Positions 1 through 5,392 are shown, numbered from the stretch's first letter. The stretch is 6,084 bases of DNA from Planctomycetota bacterium (GCA_023417165.1 JAEZGD010000767.1:1-6084); one strand, 5' to 3'. Notes: generated by a model from the letters alone, not told the origin. A program made the numbers and translations.

Positions 1-591
1 CGTCTTGATCGTCACGAAATCAAAGCCCGCCATGTGAGCGCTAGCGGGATTGGTGCCGTGAGCGCTATCAGGCGCGAGCACCTTGGTGCGTGGCTGGCCT
101 TGATGGCGATAGTAAGCCGCAGCCACCATCAGCGCGGTCAACTCGCCATGCGCGCCGGCGGCAGGCTGCAGGCTCACGGCCGGCAAGCCGCTGATCTCGG
201 CCAGATCGCCTTGCAGTTCGTACAGCAGTTGCAGCAAGCCTTGCAGCGTTTCGTCCGATTGATGCGGATGCACGTCCAGCATGCCAGGCAACGACGCCAT
301 GCGTTCATTGCGCTTGCTGTTGTACTTCATCGTGCAACTGCCGAGCGGGTAGAAGTGCGTATCGACCGACATATTCAGGGTCGACAGATTGGTGAAGTGG
401 CGCACCACTTCGGGCTCGGCCACTTCGGGCAGCGGCGGCAATGTGTCTGCCAGGTGTTCTGGCGGCAGCAGCGTCTCGAGCGCGCGATCCGACAGCACTT
501 CGCTTGCGGGAAAACTCACGCCCCGGCGACCCGGCGACGAGAGTTCGAAAATCAATTGGGCAGCGCGATGGTTACGCATGGTTGTAGTCAT
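1..591 (-). CDS. gcvPB: Glycine dehydrogenase (decarboxylating) subunit 2, P-protein beta half, 3' end cut by window edge
   Basis: This is the PLP-binding half of the split P-protein, which decarboxylates glycine and passes the aminomethyl group to lipoyl-GcvH. The minus-strand frame is open from ATG at 591 to base 1, giving 197 of roughly 480-500 residues usual for the family. Visible family motifs are the N-terminal block AAQLIFELSSPGRRG (10-24), NLSTLNMS followed by YPLGSCTMKYN (68-91), LQPAAGAHGE (141-150) and DSAHGTNPASAH (175-186). The PLP lysine lies further downstream, outside the window. A second ATG at 579 (residue 5, starting MRNHRA) is probably the true start. Family members often begin MRN, and the ATG at 591 lies inside a palindromic repeat. 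A weak GAG lies 12 nt before the ATG at 579. The gene follows gcvPA after 137 bp and is probably the last of the four cluster genes shown here. Confidence 0.96.
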   Translation of the reverse strand, partial: MTTTMRNHRAAQLIFELSSPGRRGVSFPASEVLSDRALETLLPPEHLADTLPPLPEVAEPEVVRHFTNLSTLNMSVDTHFYPLGSCTMKYNSKRNERMASLPGMLDVHPHQSDETLQGLLQLLYELQGDLAEISGLPAVSLQPAAGAHGELTALMVAAAYYRHQGQPRTKVLAPDSAHGTNPASAHMAGFDFVTIKT

Positions 592-605
592 CTCGCAAAG
601 CGAGA
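591..605. repeat. Small palindrome TCTCGC-aaa-GCGAGA at the gcvPB start
   Basis: This is a perfect 6-bp inverted repeat with a 3-nt loop. In the gcvPB transcript it reads TCTCGCTTTGCGAGA, and its last base is the A of the upstream ATG (591). The minus-strand stretch GCGAGATGACTAC (596 to 584) is identical to 13 bases of the palindromic repeat at 4100-4112, so it is probably a member of the same dispersed family. A hairpin here would hide the ATG at 591 but leave the one at 579 free. Confidence 0.6.
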
Positions 606-728
606 GTGTGAGTCTGCATCTGGATAGTAGTGGTCACACGCAGGTCATCTTTGGCATGCGACCCAGTGAAAGGGCCAGCGCGGCCCTCATATCTTGTTCG
701 GCATCTCGCAGGGTGGCGAGAGGACGAC
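592..728. other. Spacer between gcvPA and gcvPB with three short inverted repeats
   Basis: This 137-bp gap holds no gene I can support. Besides the palindrome at 591-605 it has a GC-rich inverted repeat, AGGGCC-agcgc-GGCCCT (671-687). Read on the minus strand, that hairpin is followed by only a TTT run, so it would be at best a weak terminator after gcvPA. A further TCTCGC-agggtg-GCGAGA pair lies at 704-721. A minus-strand frame gives an 18-residue ORF from ATG at 689 to the stop at 634, with no recognisable features. I found no convincing sigma-70 promoter, so gcvPB is probably expressed from the upstream cluster promoter. Confidence 0.5.
704..721. repeat. Small palindrome TCTCGC-agggtg-GCGAGA after gcvPA
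   Basis: This is a perfect 6-bp inverted repeat with a 6-nt loop, 8 bp beyond the gcvPA stop codon. Its left arm, with the flanking bases CA, reads CATCTCGC, as in the palindromic repeats at 4089 and 4225, but the loop and right flank differ. It may be a diverged relative, or the match may be chance. Confidence 0.4.
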
Positions 729-2096
729 TTAAGCGTGAGTCAATGACGGCGTGGCGACGCCGGAGAGCGCATCGGCAAGCCATTCGATCTCGCGCTTGGT
801 GCGCTTCTCGGTAACAGCAACGAGGAAGCAGTCCGACAGCTCCGGATACCACTTGCCGAGCGCCAACCCAGCGAGCAGTCCCGCGTCGGTGGCTTCGGCC
901 AGCAATTCGGCAACGCGTCCCTTGGTGTCGCGAACGACGAACTCTTTGAACGTCGGACGATTGAACGCCAGTTGGAAGCGATCGTCGGCGGTGATCGCCT
1001 CGGCAGCGAAGCGCGTCTTGCGAACGCAGTTCTCCGCCACTTCGCGCAGGCCATGCGGACCGACGACGCTGAGATAGATCGCTGCACGCAGCGCGAACAA
1101 GCCTTGGTTCGTGCAGATGTTGCTGGTCGCCTTTTCGCGGCGAATGTGTTGTTCGCGAGTTTGCAGCGTCAGCACCCAGCAGCGACGTCCGCGACGATCG
1201 ACCGTTTGCCCGGCGATGCGGCCCGGCATGCGGCGGACGAACTGCTCGCGGCACGCCATGATGCCCAGGTATGGTCCGCCGAAGGCCATCGGACTGCCGA
1301 GCGATTGCCCTTCGGCCACCACTACGTCGGCGCCCAAGTCGCCAGGACGTTTCAGCAGGCCAAGACTGATCGGATCGGCTGACACCACTAACAGCGCGCC
1401 GCGCTCGTGTGCCAGTTTCGCCAGCTTCTCGACATCTTCCAAACAGCCGAAGAAATTCGGATGCTGCACCAACACGCAGGCGGTTTGATCATCCACTACC
1501 GCCGCCACATCTTCGAGCGATGCAGCGCCATTGGGGCAATCAACGGTCACCAATTCCGCGCCAATGCAAGCGAAATAAGTGCGCAGAATTTCACGAAATT
1601 CTGGATTCACCGACCCCAGCGTAACGACTTTTTTCTCGCGCTTGGTGACGCTCATGCACAGCAAGGCGGCTTCTACTGCCGCACTGCCGCCGTCGTACAG
1701 GCTGGCGTTCGAGACATCCATGCCGGTCAGTTCGCAGATCAGCGTCTGATACTCGAACATCGCCTGGAGGTTACCCTGGCTGACTTCGGGTTGGTACGGC
1801 GTATAGCTGGTATAGAACTCGCCACGGCCAGCCAAGGCATCAACCACTGCCGGAATGAAGTGGTCGTAGCTGCCGCCGCCGAGGAAGCAAACCTTGTTGC
1901 CAGCATGGGCGTTCTTCGCCGCCAGCGCTTGCATGTGCTGCGCCAGTTCCAGTTCGCTGAGCGCTGGAGGTAAGTTCAGCGGGCGCTGCAATTGCATCTC
2001 GGCCGGAATCGAGCGGAACAGTTCCGCAATCGACGCCGCGCCAATCGTTTCCAGCATTTGACGCTGGTCTTCAGAGGTATTGTAAAAGTAAGGCAT
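729..2096 (-). CDS. gcvPA: Glycine dehydrogenase (decarboxylating) subunit 1, P-protein alpha half
   Basis: This is the first half of the split P-protein, which pairs with GcvPB to form the glycine decarboxylase of the glycine cleavage complex in the cytoplasm. It has 455 residues, the normal family size. Starting at ATG 2096 it begins MPYFYNTSEDQRQML, a standard GcvPA opening. Other family blocks are FLGGGSYDHFIP (71-82), FYTSYTPYQPEVSQG (94-108), FEYQTLICELTGMDVSNASLYDG (split by residue 120; 114-136), AEGQSLGSPMAFGGPYLG (261-278) and REKATSNICTNQGL (320-333). An in-frame upstream ATG at 2144 would add 16 residues translated from heptamer repeats (MLALLPTNHCSLPTAS), so I reject it. No Shine-Dalgarno is visible, since the bases before the ATG read CACTGCTTCC. 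The gene lies 117 bp after gcvH and 137 bp before gcvPB, consistent with one transcript. I see no frameshift or missing motif. Confidence 0.97.
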   Translation of the reverse strand: MPYFYNTSEDQRQMLETIGAASIAELFRSIPAEMQLQRPLNLPPALSELELAQHMQALAAKNAHAGNKVCFLGGGSYDHFIPAVVDALAGRGEFYTSYTPYQPEVSQGNLQAMFEYQTLICELTGMDVSNASLYDGGSAAVEAALLCMSVTKREKKVVTLGSVNPEFREILRTYFACIGAELVTVDCPNGAASLEDVAAVVDDQTACVLVQHPNFFGCLEDVEKLAKLAHERGALLVVSADPISLGLLKRPGDLGADVVVAEGQSLGSPMAFGGPYLGIMACREQFVRRMPGRIAGQTVDRRGRRCWVLTLQTREQHIRREKATSNICTNQGLFALRAAIYLSVVGPHGLREVAENCVRKTRFAAEAITADDRFQLAFNRPTFKEFVVRDTKGRVAELLAEATDAGLLAGLALGKWYPELSDCFLVAVTEKRTKREIEWLADALSGVATPSLTHA

Positions 2097-2101
2097 GGAA
2101 G

Positions 2102-2136
2102 CAGTGGGCAGTGAGCAGTGATTAGTGGGCAGTAAA
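2102..2136. repeat. Heptamer tandem array, five units of CAGTGNN, before gcvPA
   Basis: Five 7-bp units in exact register read CAGTGGG, CAGTGAG, CAGTGAT, TAGTGGG and CAGTAAA. Two more units, CAAGTGA twice, follow at 2152-2165 after a degenerate stretch. The array ends 5 bp from the gcvPA start codon and occupies the place where a ribosome binding site would be. Short variable heptamer arrays of this type are known from the spacers of several bacterial groups, including cyanobacteria. It is oriented opposite to the array at 2181-2215. Confidence 0.85.
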
Positions 2137-2180
2137 GCAAGCAACGAAGGGCAAGTGACAAGTGAAATGCGACAGTCTTA

Positions 2181-2215
2181 ACTGCCCACTGCTCACTGAG
2201 CACTTCCCACTTCTT
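2181..2215. repeat. Heptamer tandem array in inverted orientation at the gcvH stop
   Basis: Five units in 7-bp register read ACTGCCC, ACTGCTC, ACTGAGC, ACTTCCC and ACTTCTT. They are the complement of the CAGTGNN motif at 2102-2136. The last unit overlaps the gcvH stop codon (TAA at 2216-2214), so repeat begins right where coding ends. The 12-mer CACTGCTCACTG (2187-2198) is the exact reverse complement of 2109-2120, so the two arrays could pair as a hairpin with a loop of about 66 nt in the gcvH-gcvPA transcript. Confidence 0.85.
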
Positions 2216-2609
2216 AGCCGTGTTCTTCACACTGCTTGACGTAGGCGGCGTGATCCAGCAACTTGCTGAGGCCCGCTTCGTCCGTGATTTTCAGTTTCAA
2301 AATCCAGCCTTGGCCGTACGGGTCGCTGTTGAGCGTTTCGAGATGGTCAGGCAACGTCGTGTTCACGGCGATCACTTCGCCAGCCACCGGGCTATACAGC
2401 GGGCTCACCGCTTTCACCGATTCAACGTTGCCGAACTCGTCGCCAATGGCCAGCTTCTTGCCCACGGTGGGCAGTTCCATATACACCAGGTCAGTCAGTT
2501 GCTCGACGGCGAAGGCAGTGATGCCAATGGTCGCGACCTTGCTGCCACCTTCTTCGGTCACAGCGGCCCATTCGTGCGTCGGAGCATACAGCAGTTGTTC
2601 AGGTTTCAT
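2214..2609 (-). CDS. gcvH: Glycine cleavage system H protein, lipoyl carrier
   Basis: This is the small carrier that shuttles the aminomethyl and hydride groups between the P, T and L proteins on a lipoylated lysine. Its 131 residues are a normal family length. The N-terminal block YAPTHEWAAV (8-17) is typical. Next come IGITAFAVEQLTDLVYMELP (28-47) and the lipoylation site GNVESVKAVSPLYSPVAGEV (60-79), with Lys66 as the expected lipoyl lysine. NSDPYGQGWILKLK lies near 94-107. ATG at 2609 is the only sensible start, as the family motif begins within eight residues of it. No Shine-Dalgarno is visible, because a heptamer array begins 2 bp upstream. The gene lies 75 bp after gcvT and 117 bp before gcvPA. 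Confidence 0.97.
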   Translation of the reverse strand: MKPEQLLYAPTHEWAAVTEEGGSKVATIGITAFAVEQLTDLVYMELPTVGKKLAIGDEFGNVESVKAVSPLYSPVAGEVIAVNTTLPDHLETLNSDPYGQGWILKLKITDEAGLSKLLDHAAYVKQCEEHG

Positions 2610-2611
2610 AG

Positions 2612-2639
2612 CAGTGATCAGTAGTCAGTGGTCAGTGAA
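2612..2639. repeat. Heptamer tandem array, four units, before gcvH
   Basis: Four 7-bp units read CAGTGAT, CAGTAGT, CAGTGGT and CAGTGAA, with a degenerate fifth, TGGTCAT, at 2640-2646. The array starts 2 bp from the gcvH start codon, in the gcvT-gcvH gap, and has the same orientation as the array before gcvPA. The rest of the gap holds a GC-rich palindrome, GAGCGCGCTC (2668-2677), and no promoter I can recognise. Confidence 0.85.
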
Positions 2640-2684
2640 TGGTCATTCCCAGCGCTTGCGCGGCGGTGAGCGCGCTCGCGTGGT

Positions 2685-3806
2685 TTACGAACGTTTATAG
2701 AACGGTAACGGCACCACTTTGGCGGGTTCCTGTTTGCCGCGAATGTCAATCGCCAGCATCGTACCTGGCGCGGCGAACTCGCGTGCGACGTAGCCCATGG
2801 CGATGGGGCGGTCGAGTGTCGGCGAGAACGTGCCGCTGGTGACTTCGCCCAGGATGCGCGGCGTCTCGCCTGGCAGCATAATTGTGTAGTGCTCGCGCGG
2901 GACGCGGCGCGAAGCCAACTCCAAGCCGATGCGCGTTGGCAAGTGAATGTTTTGCGACGCGGCGACTAAACCGTCTCGTCCCACGAACTCGCGCCCCTTG
3001 AGGTTGACGGCGAAGCTGAGATTGGCCGTATAGGGATCGATGCGGTCGGTCAGTTCGTGACCATACAGGGGCATGCCGGCTTCCAGGCGCAGCGTATCGC
3101 GCGCGCCCAGACCGGCTGGAACCAATCCCAGCGGCAGGCCGGCGTCGTACAGCTTCTGCCATACCTTTTGTCCCACGGCGGCCGGCACGACGATCTCTGC
3201 GCCATCTTCACCGGTATAGCCGGTGCGACTGACAATGGCGACTTCGCCTTCGATGGTAGTGACCACCGCGCTGTAGTTATCGAGTTGCCCGACTTGAAGG
3301 CCGAGCGCCTTGTGGATGACTTCGATGGCGCGCGGACCTTGCACGGCGATCATCGCGGTATCGGTAGTGTGATCGGTGTACGACGCATTCAGCGACGGCG
3401 GCGTATGTTGATCAATCCAGGCGATGATCTTCTCGCGATTGCTGGCGTTGACCACCAGCCAATAGAACGGCTTGCCATGCTGATCGATCAGGTGATAGAC
3501 GAGGATGTCGTCCAGGATGCCGCCAGAGTCTTCGCAGATCAACCCATAGCGCACCTTGCCGGGGGCCATGCCAATGACTTTGCGGGTCAGCAGATGATCG
3601 AGAAGCTTCGCAGCGTCGGGGCCGTCGAAGCGGAGGCGACCCATGTGCGAGACATCAAACAGCGTAGCGGCCGTGCGGGTGGCTTTGTGTTCGTCGACGA
3701 TCGACGTGTACTGCACCGGCATTTCCCAGCCGGCAAAGTCGACAAGTCGAGCGCCATGAGCGGCGTGCCAATCACGCAGCGGCGTGCAAGCCAGGATGCT
3801 AGTCAT
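2685..3806 (-). CDS. gcvT: Aminomethyltransferase, glycine cleavage system T protein
   Basis: This enzyme takes the aminomethyl group from lipoyl-GcvH, releases ammonia and forms 5,10-methylene-tetrahydrofolate. Its 373 residues are the usual length. Visible motifs are LVDFAGWEMPVQY (21-33), LFDVSHMGRL (49-58), KVRYGLICEDSGGILDD (84-100, with Asp99/Asp100 holding the expected catalytic aspartate), VNASNREKI (119-127), SRTGYTGEDG (193-202), GLGARDTLRLEAGMPLYGHE (232-251) and the C-terminal GEVTSGTFSPTL (320-331). ATG at 3806 places LRDWHAAHGARLVDF close to the N-terminus, as in relatives. There is no clear Shine-Dalgarno, since the sequence before it is AT-rich (AAAATAAAAGCAGCAC). It is the first gene of the gcv cluster on this strand, and a candidate promoter lies about 150 bp upstream. 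The start codon overlaps the TGA of an upstream open frame as ATGA. Confidence 0.97.
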   Translation of the reverse strand: MTSILACTPLRDWHAAHGARLVDFAGWEMPVQYTSIVDEHKATRTAATLFDVSHMGRLRFDGPDAAKLLDHLLTRKVIGMAPGKVRYGLICEDSGGILDDILVYHLIDQHGKPFYWLVVNASNREKIIAWIDQHTPPSLNASYTDHTTDTAMIAVQGPRAIEVIHKALGLQVGQLDNYSAVVTTIEGEVAIVSRTGYTGEDGAEIVVPAAVGQKVWQKLYDAGLPLGLVPAGLGARDTLRLEAGMPLYGHELTDRIDPYTANLSFAVNLKGREFVGRDGLVAASQNIHLPTRIGLELASRRVPREHYTIMLPGETPRILGEVTSGTFSPTLDRPIAMGYVAREFAAPGTMLAIDIRGKQEPAKVVPLPFYKRS

Positions 3807-3955
3807 GTGCTGCTTTTATTTTGCGATGAGGATACGCCACCACGAGCACTGCCTGCGGCGTGCCGCATGCAGCGCTGCCGATCCGCCACGGAAATCGTTC
3901 CGCAGGGAATCAACACGGTCGCCGAGATGCCAAAGAAGTAATCCGAACGCTGGAA

Positions 3956-3984
3956 ATTGTAGCCGACCGCGGCGCGGATGCCAG
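3956..3984 (-). promoter_or_regulatory. Candidate sigma-70-type promoter for the gcvT-gcvH-gcvPA-gcvPB cluster
   Basis: On the minus strand, CTGGCA (3984-3979, four of six matches to TTGACA) is followed by a 17-bp spacer and TACAAT (3961-3956, five of six matches to TATAAT). Transcription from here would give a leader of roughly 140 nt before gcvT. The elements overlap an 8-bp inverted repeat (3957-3993), which could be an operator or coincidence. They also overlap the possible coding remnant, and the two readings may exclude each other. Confidence 0.35.
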
Positions 3985-3993
3985 GGGCTACAA
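3957..3993. repeat. Inverted repeat TTGTAGCC / GGCTACAA upstream of gcvT
   Basis: Perfect 8-bp arms at 3957-3964 and 3986-3993 flank a 21-nt GC-rich loop. The left arm covers most of the candidate -10 box, and the right arm lies just upstream of the candidate -35 box. It could be a regulator binding site, a transcript hairpin, or part of a dispersed repeat. Confidence 0.5.
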
Positions 3994-4064
3994 CTCAGTA
4001 GGCGGCGTGCGCTTTGTAGCGGAAATACAGTGTGCGGCGAGGCTACTGGCTGACCGTTCTCGCG

Positions 4065-4118
4065 CTGCAGGCGTTCCGCAGAGACTTTCATCTCGCGGAG
4101 CGAGATGACTACGTAGGC
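4065..4118. repeat. 54-bp palindromic repeat, copy A
   Basis: This copy aligns without gaps to 4201-4254 with 48 of 54 bases identical, and all six differences are transitions. Its core is the palindrome CATCTCGC-gga-GCGAGATG (4089-4107; 9 bp with the flanking T and A). The unit starts CTGCA and includes TTCCGCAGAGA before the palindrome and CTACG after it. The palindrome resembles REP-like elements in form. No transposase is nearby. Confidence 0.85.
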
Positions 4119-4138
4119 CGCTCGCTCCGCCGAGCGGC
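4117..4138. repeat. GC-rich hairpin GCCGCTCG / CGAGCGGC next to repeat copy A
   Basis: Perfect 8-bp arms (4117-4124 and 4131-4138) enclose a 6-nt loop, CTCCGC. The hairpin overlaps the end of repeat copy A and is absent from the flank of copy B, so it is not part of the shared 54-bp unit. No U-tract follows on either strand, so it is not a standard intrinsic terminator. Confidence 0.6.
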
Positions 4139-4200
4139 AAATCTGGGCGTGGTTGATCTGCTGCGAAGGAGGGCTTTGCTGCGGACTGGTATCCGTCGCA

Positions 4201-4254
4201 CTGCAAATGTTCCGCAGAGATTTTCATCTCGCGGAGCGAGATGGCTACGCAGGC
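4201..4254. repeat. 54-bp palindromic repeat, copy B, overlapping the ribE 3' end
   Basis: This is the second copy of the unit at 4065-4118, in the same orientation 136 bp further on. The palindrome CATCTCGC-gga-GCGAGATG occupies 4225-4243. The last ten bases of the unit (4245-4254) are also the end of ribE, including its TAG stop, so the repeat supplies the gene's terminus. Loose similarity continues upstream of both copies with small gaps (ACTGG, CCG, TCGC), suggesting that the full element is longer than 54 bp. Confidence 0.85.
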
Positions 4255-4844
4255 AATCGACCTGCCAACTGCTTCTCGACGTACTTGGCCAGCAGATCGG
4301 TTTCCAGGTTCACCACATCGCCAGGCTTTAACTGGCCGAGCGTCGTGACATCCAACGTGTGCGGAATCAAGGCGATGCTGAAGCGTTCGGCTTCGACGTC
4401 GACTAGTGTCAGGCTGACGCCATCGACGGCGATCGAGCCTTTGCTGACCATTTGCATGGTCAGTGCGGGCGGCACGCGAAACCAGAACTTCGACCAATCG
4501 CCTTCGTCGATCCGCTGGTCGAGCGTGCCGGTGGCATCAATGTGTCCCGTGACGTAGTGACCGCCCAGGCGGTCGCCAGCGCGCAGGCTGCGTTCCAGGT
4601 TGACGAACGAGCCCGATTTCAAGCCGTCCAGATTGGTGCGGCTGAGCGTTTCGGTTCCCGCATCGAAGGCGAGCAAGTCGCCAGCGATTTCCACCACCGT
4701 GAGGCAGCAACCATTGACCGCGATACTGTCGCCGAGCAGCGCCCCTTCACTGACGACGTCGGCGTTAATGAATAGCCGCACGCCCGGCCCGCGTTGCTCA
4801 AGGCGTTCGATGGTTCCGCGGGCTTCGACCAATCCAGTGAACAT
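4245..4844 (-). CDS. ribE: Riboflavin synthase, alpha chain
   Basis: This enzyme dismutates two 6,7-dimethyl-8-ribityllumazine molecules to riboflavin and a pyrimidine that is recycled, the last step of riboflavin synthesis. Its 199 residues form two homologous lumazine-binding halves, as usual. Half one has MFTGLVEARG (1-10) and GDSIAVNGCCLTVVE (38-52). The link GDRLGGHYVTGHID (90-103) leads to half two, with KGSIAVDGVSLTLVDV (135-150), IPHTLDVTTLG (160-170) and GDVVNLETDLLAKYVEK (175-191). The start at 4844 is fixed by the invariant MFTG and by GAGAAG 5 nt or less upstream. The gene follows a DUF4240 gene by 16 bp and is probably in the same transcript. Its last few codons and stop lie in repeat copy B, but the catalytic core is complete. 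Confidence 0.97.
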   Translation of the reverse strand: MFTGLVEARGTIERLEQRGPGVRLFINADVVSEGALLGDSIAVNGCCLTVVEIAGDLLAFDAGTETLSRTNLDGLKSGSFVNLERSLRAGDRLGGHYVTGHIDATGTLDQRIDEGDWSKFWFRVPPALTMQMVSKGSIAVDGVSLTLVDVEAERFSIALIPHTLDVTTLGQLKPGDVVNLETDLLAKYVEKQLAGRLPA

Positions 4845-4860
4845 TGCTTCTCAAATCGTA

Positions 4861-5367
4861 TTAAGGGGATAGTTCTGGCCAGCCCGCCTTATTCGAGCAG
4901 GTTTCGCGCGAGATCTCCGAAAGCGGCAACTCGTCCTCGAATTTGTCTTCATATAAATGCCAAGAGATGTAGCACATCTCTTCGCACTCGACATCGCCAA
5001 CCGCCACCGCCGGATTGGCGTTCACGGCATCATAATACGCTGCGCCGAGCGCTACGACGAACCCGCGGGCATATAAAAAGCCGTCATCCGAGCCATCGAG
5101 AACCTCGTGGACGTCTGCCCGGTCGATGTCGTACAGCTTGCGTTCCAGGATCCGATCGAAGGCACCCAACTCCTCGGCCGTCAGTTCAGCCAGAACGCCT
5201 TCGAGCGCGGGAATCATTTCCTCCAGGGCGTCCATCAGTTCGCCGGCGACTTCTTCCCGCCGATCTTGCGAGAGCTTTCCGCTGGCCAACTGCTTCCTGG
5301 GTTTGGTCTGGCCACCAATCTTGGCCCAAGCCGATTCGATCAGGCCCCAGAATTGCGCATCGTCCAT
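4861..5367 (-). CDS. DUF4240 domain protein, function unknown
   Basis: This 168-residue acidic protein has no signal peptide or membrane segment and is probably cytoplasmic. It shows the DUF4240 pattern: an N-terminal FWGLIESAW (6-14), a middle helix region with LTAEELGAFDRILERKLYD (62-80), and GSDDGFLYARGFVVALGAAYY (split here: 92-101 and 102-112) followed by a conserved asparagine-proline (NANP, 116-119). Family members usually have a similar SDDGF-FR-W-I-G-Y block, so residue 100 onward fits, although ARGF replaces the common FRGW. ATG at 5367 places the FW motif at the very start, and a weak GAG lies 8 nt upstream. The gene is the first of a pair with ribE (16-bp gap) and is divergent from eno. 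No biochemical role is known for the family, and the pairing with ribE does not reveal one. Confidence 0.75.
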   Translation of the reverse strand: MDDAQFWGLIESAWAKIGGQTKPRKQLASGKLSQDRREEVAGELMDALEEMIPALEGVLAELTAEELGAFDRILERKLYDIDRADVHEVLDGSDDGFLYARGFVVALGAAYYDAVNANPAVAVGDVECEEMCYISWHLYEDKFEDELPLSEISRETCSNKAGWPELSP

Positions 5368-5392
5368 AGGTTCGTCTCATGAAGTGAAAGGA

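Larger units (their letters stand above)
3803..4042 (-). pseudogene. Possible decayed protein-coding fragment upstream of gcvT, function unknown
   Basis: One minus-strand frame reads like protein on both sides of an in-frame stop. Positions 4042-3998 give PRRTLYFRYKAHAAY, then TGA (3997-3995), then 63 residues ending at TGA 3805-3803. The first part of that stretch includes GIRAAVGYNF and QRSDYFFGISATVLIP. These segments are rich in aromatic and alternating hydrophobic residues, like a beta-barrel strand region. About three quarters of third codon positions in the better half are G or C. The tail after ISVAD (RQRCMRHAAG and on) looks unlike protein. A TAG bounds it upstream (4045-4043). It may be a gene remnant, a short leader ORF coupled to gcvT through ATGA, or a chance product of a dispersed repeat. 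I recognise no family. Confidence 0.25.

Noticed and set aside
34..627. Long plus-strand open frame opposite gcvPB
   Set aside because: It is a shadow of gcvPB in GC-rich DNA, with low-complexity Q/R/H-rich translation and no family motif.
671..687. Intrinsic terminator after gcvPA
   Set aside because: The stem is good, but only three T residues follow on the transcribed strand, and gcvPB needs read-through.
634..689. 18-residue minus-strand ORF between gcvPA and gcvPB
   Set aside because: It has no ribosome binding site or similarity, and it runs through a GC-rich hairpin.
2097..2144. Upstream in-frame ATG at 2144 as the gcvPA start
   Set aside because: The extra 16 residues are translated from heptamer repeats, and the family N-terminus MPYFYNT starts at 2096.
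3807..3955. Glycine riboswitch in the gcvT leader
   Set aside because: I looked for the paired conserved glycine aptamer core motifs on the minus strand and did not see them. The leader is better explained by repeats and possible coding remnant.
4065..4254. CRISPR array
   Set aside because: There are only two copies of a palindromic unit, with no regular short spacers and no cas genes in the window.
3988..4497. Minus-strand 169-residue open frame across the ribE 3' end and the repeats
   Set aside because: It runs through ribE in another frame and then through both repeat copies, giving the related peptides MKISAEHLQ and DESLCGTPA. This is a repeat artefact.
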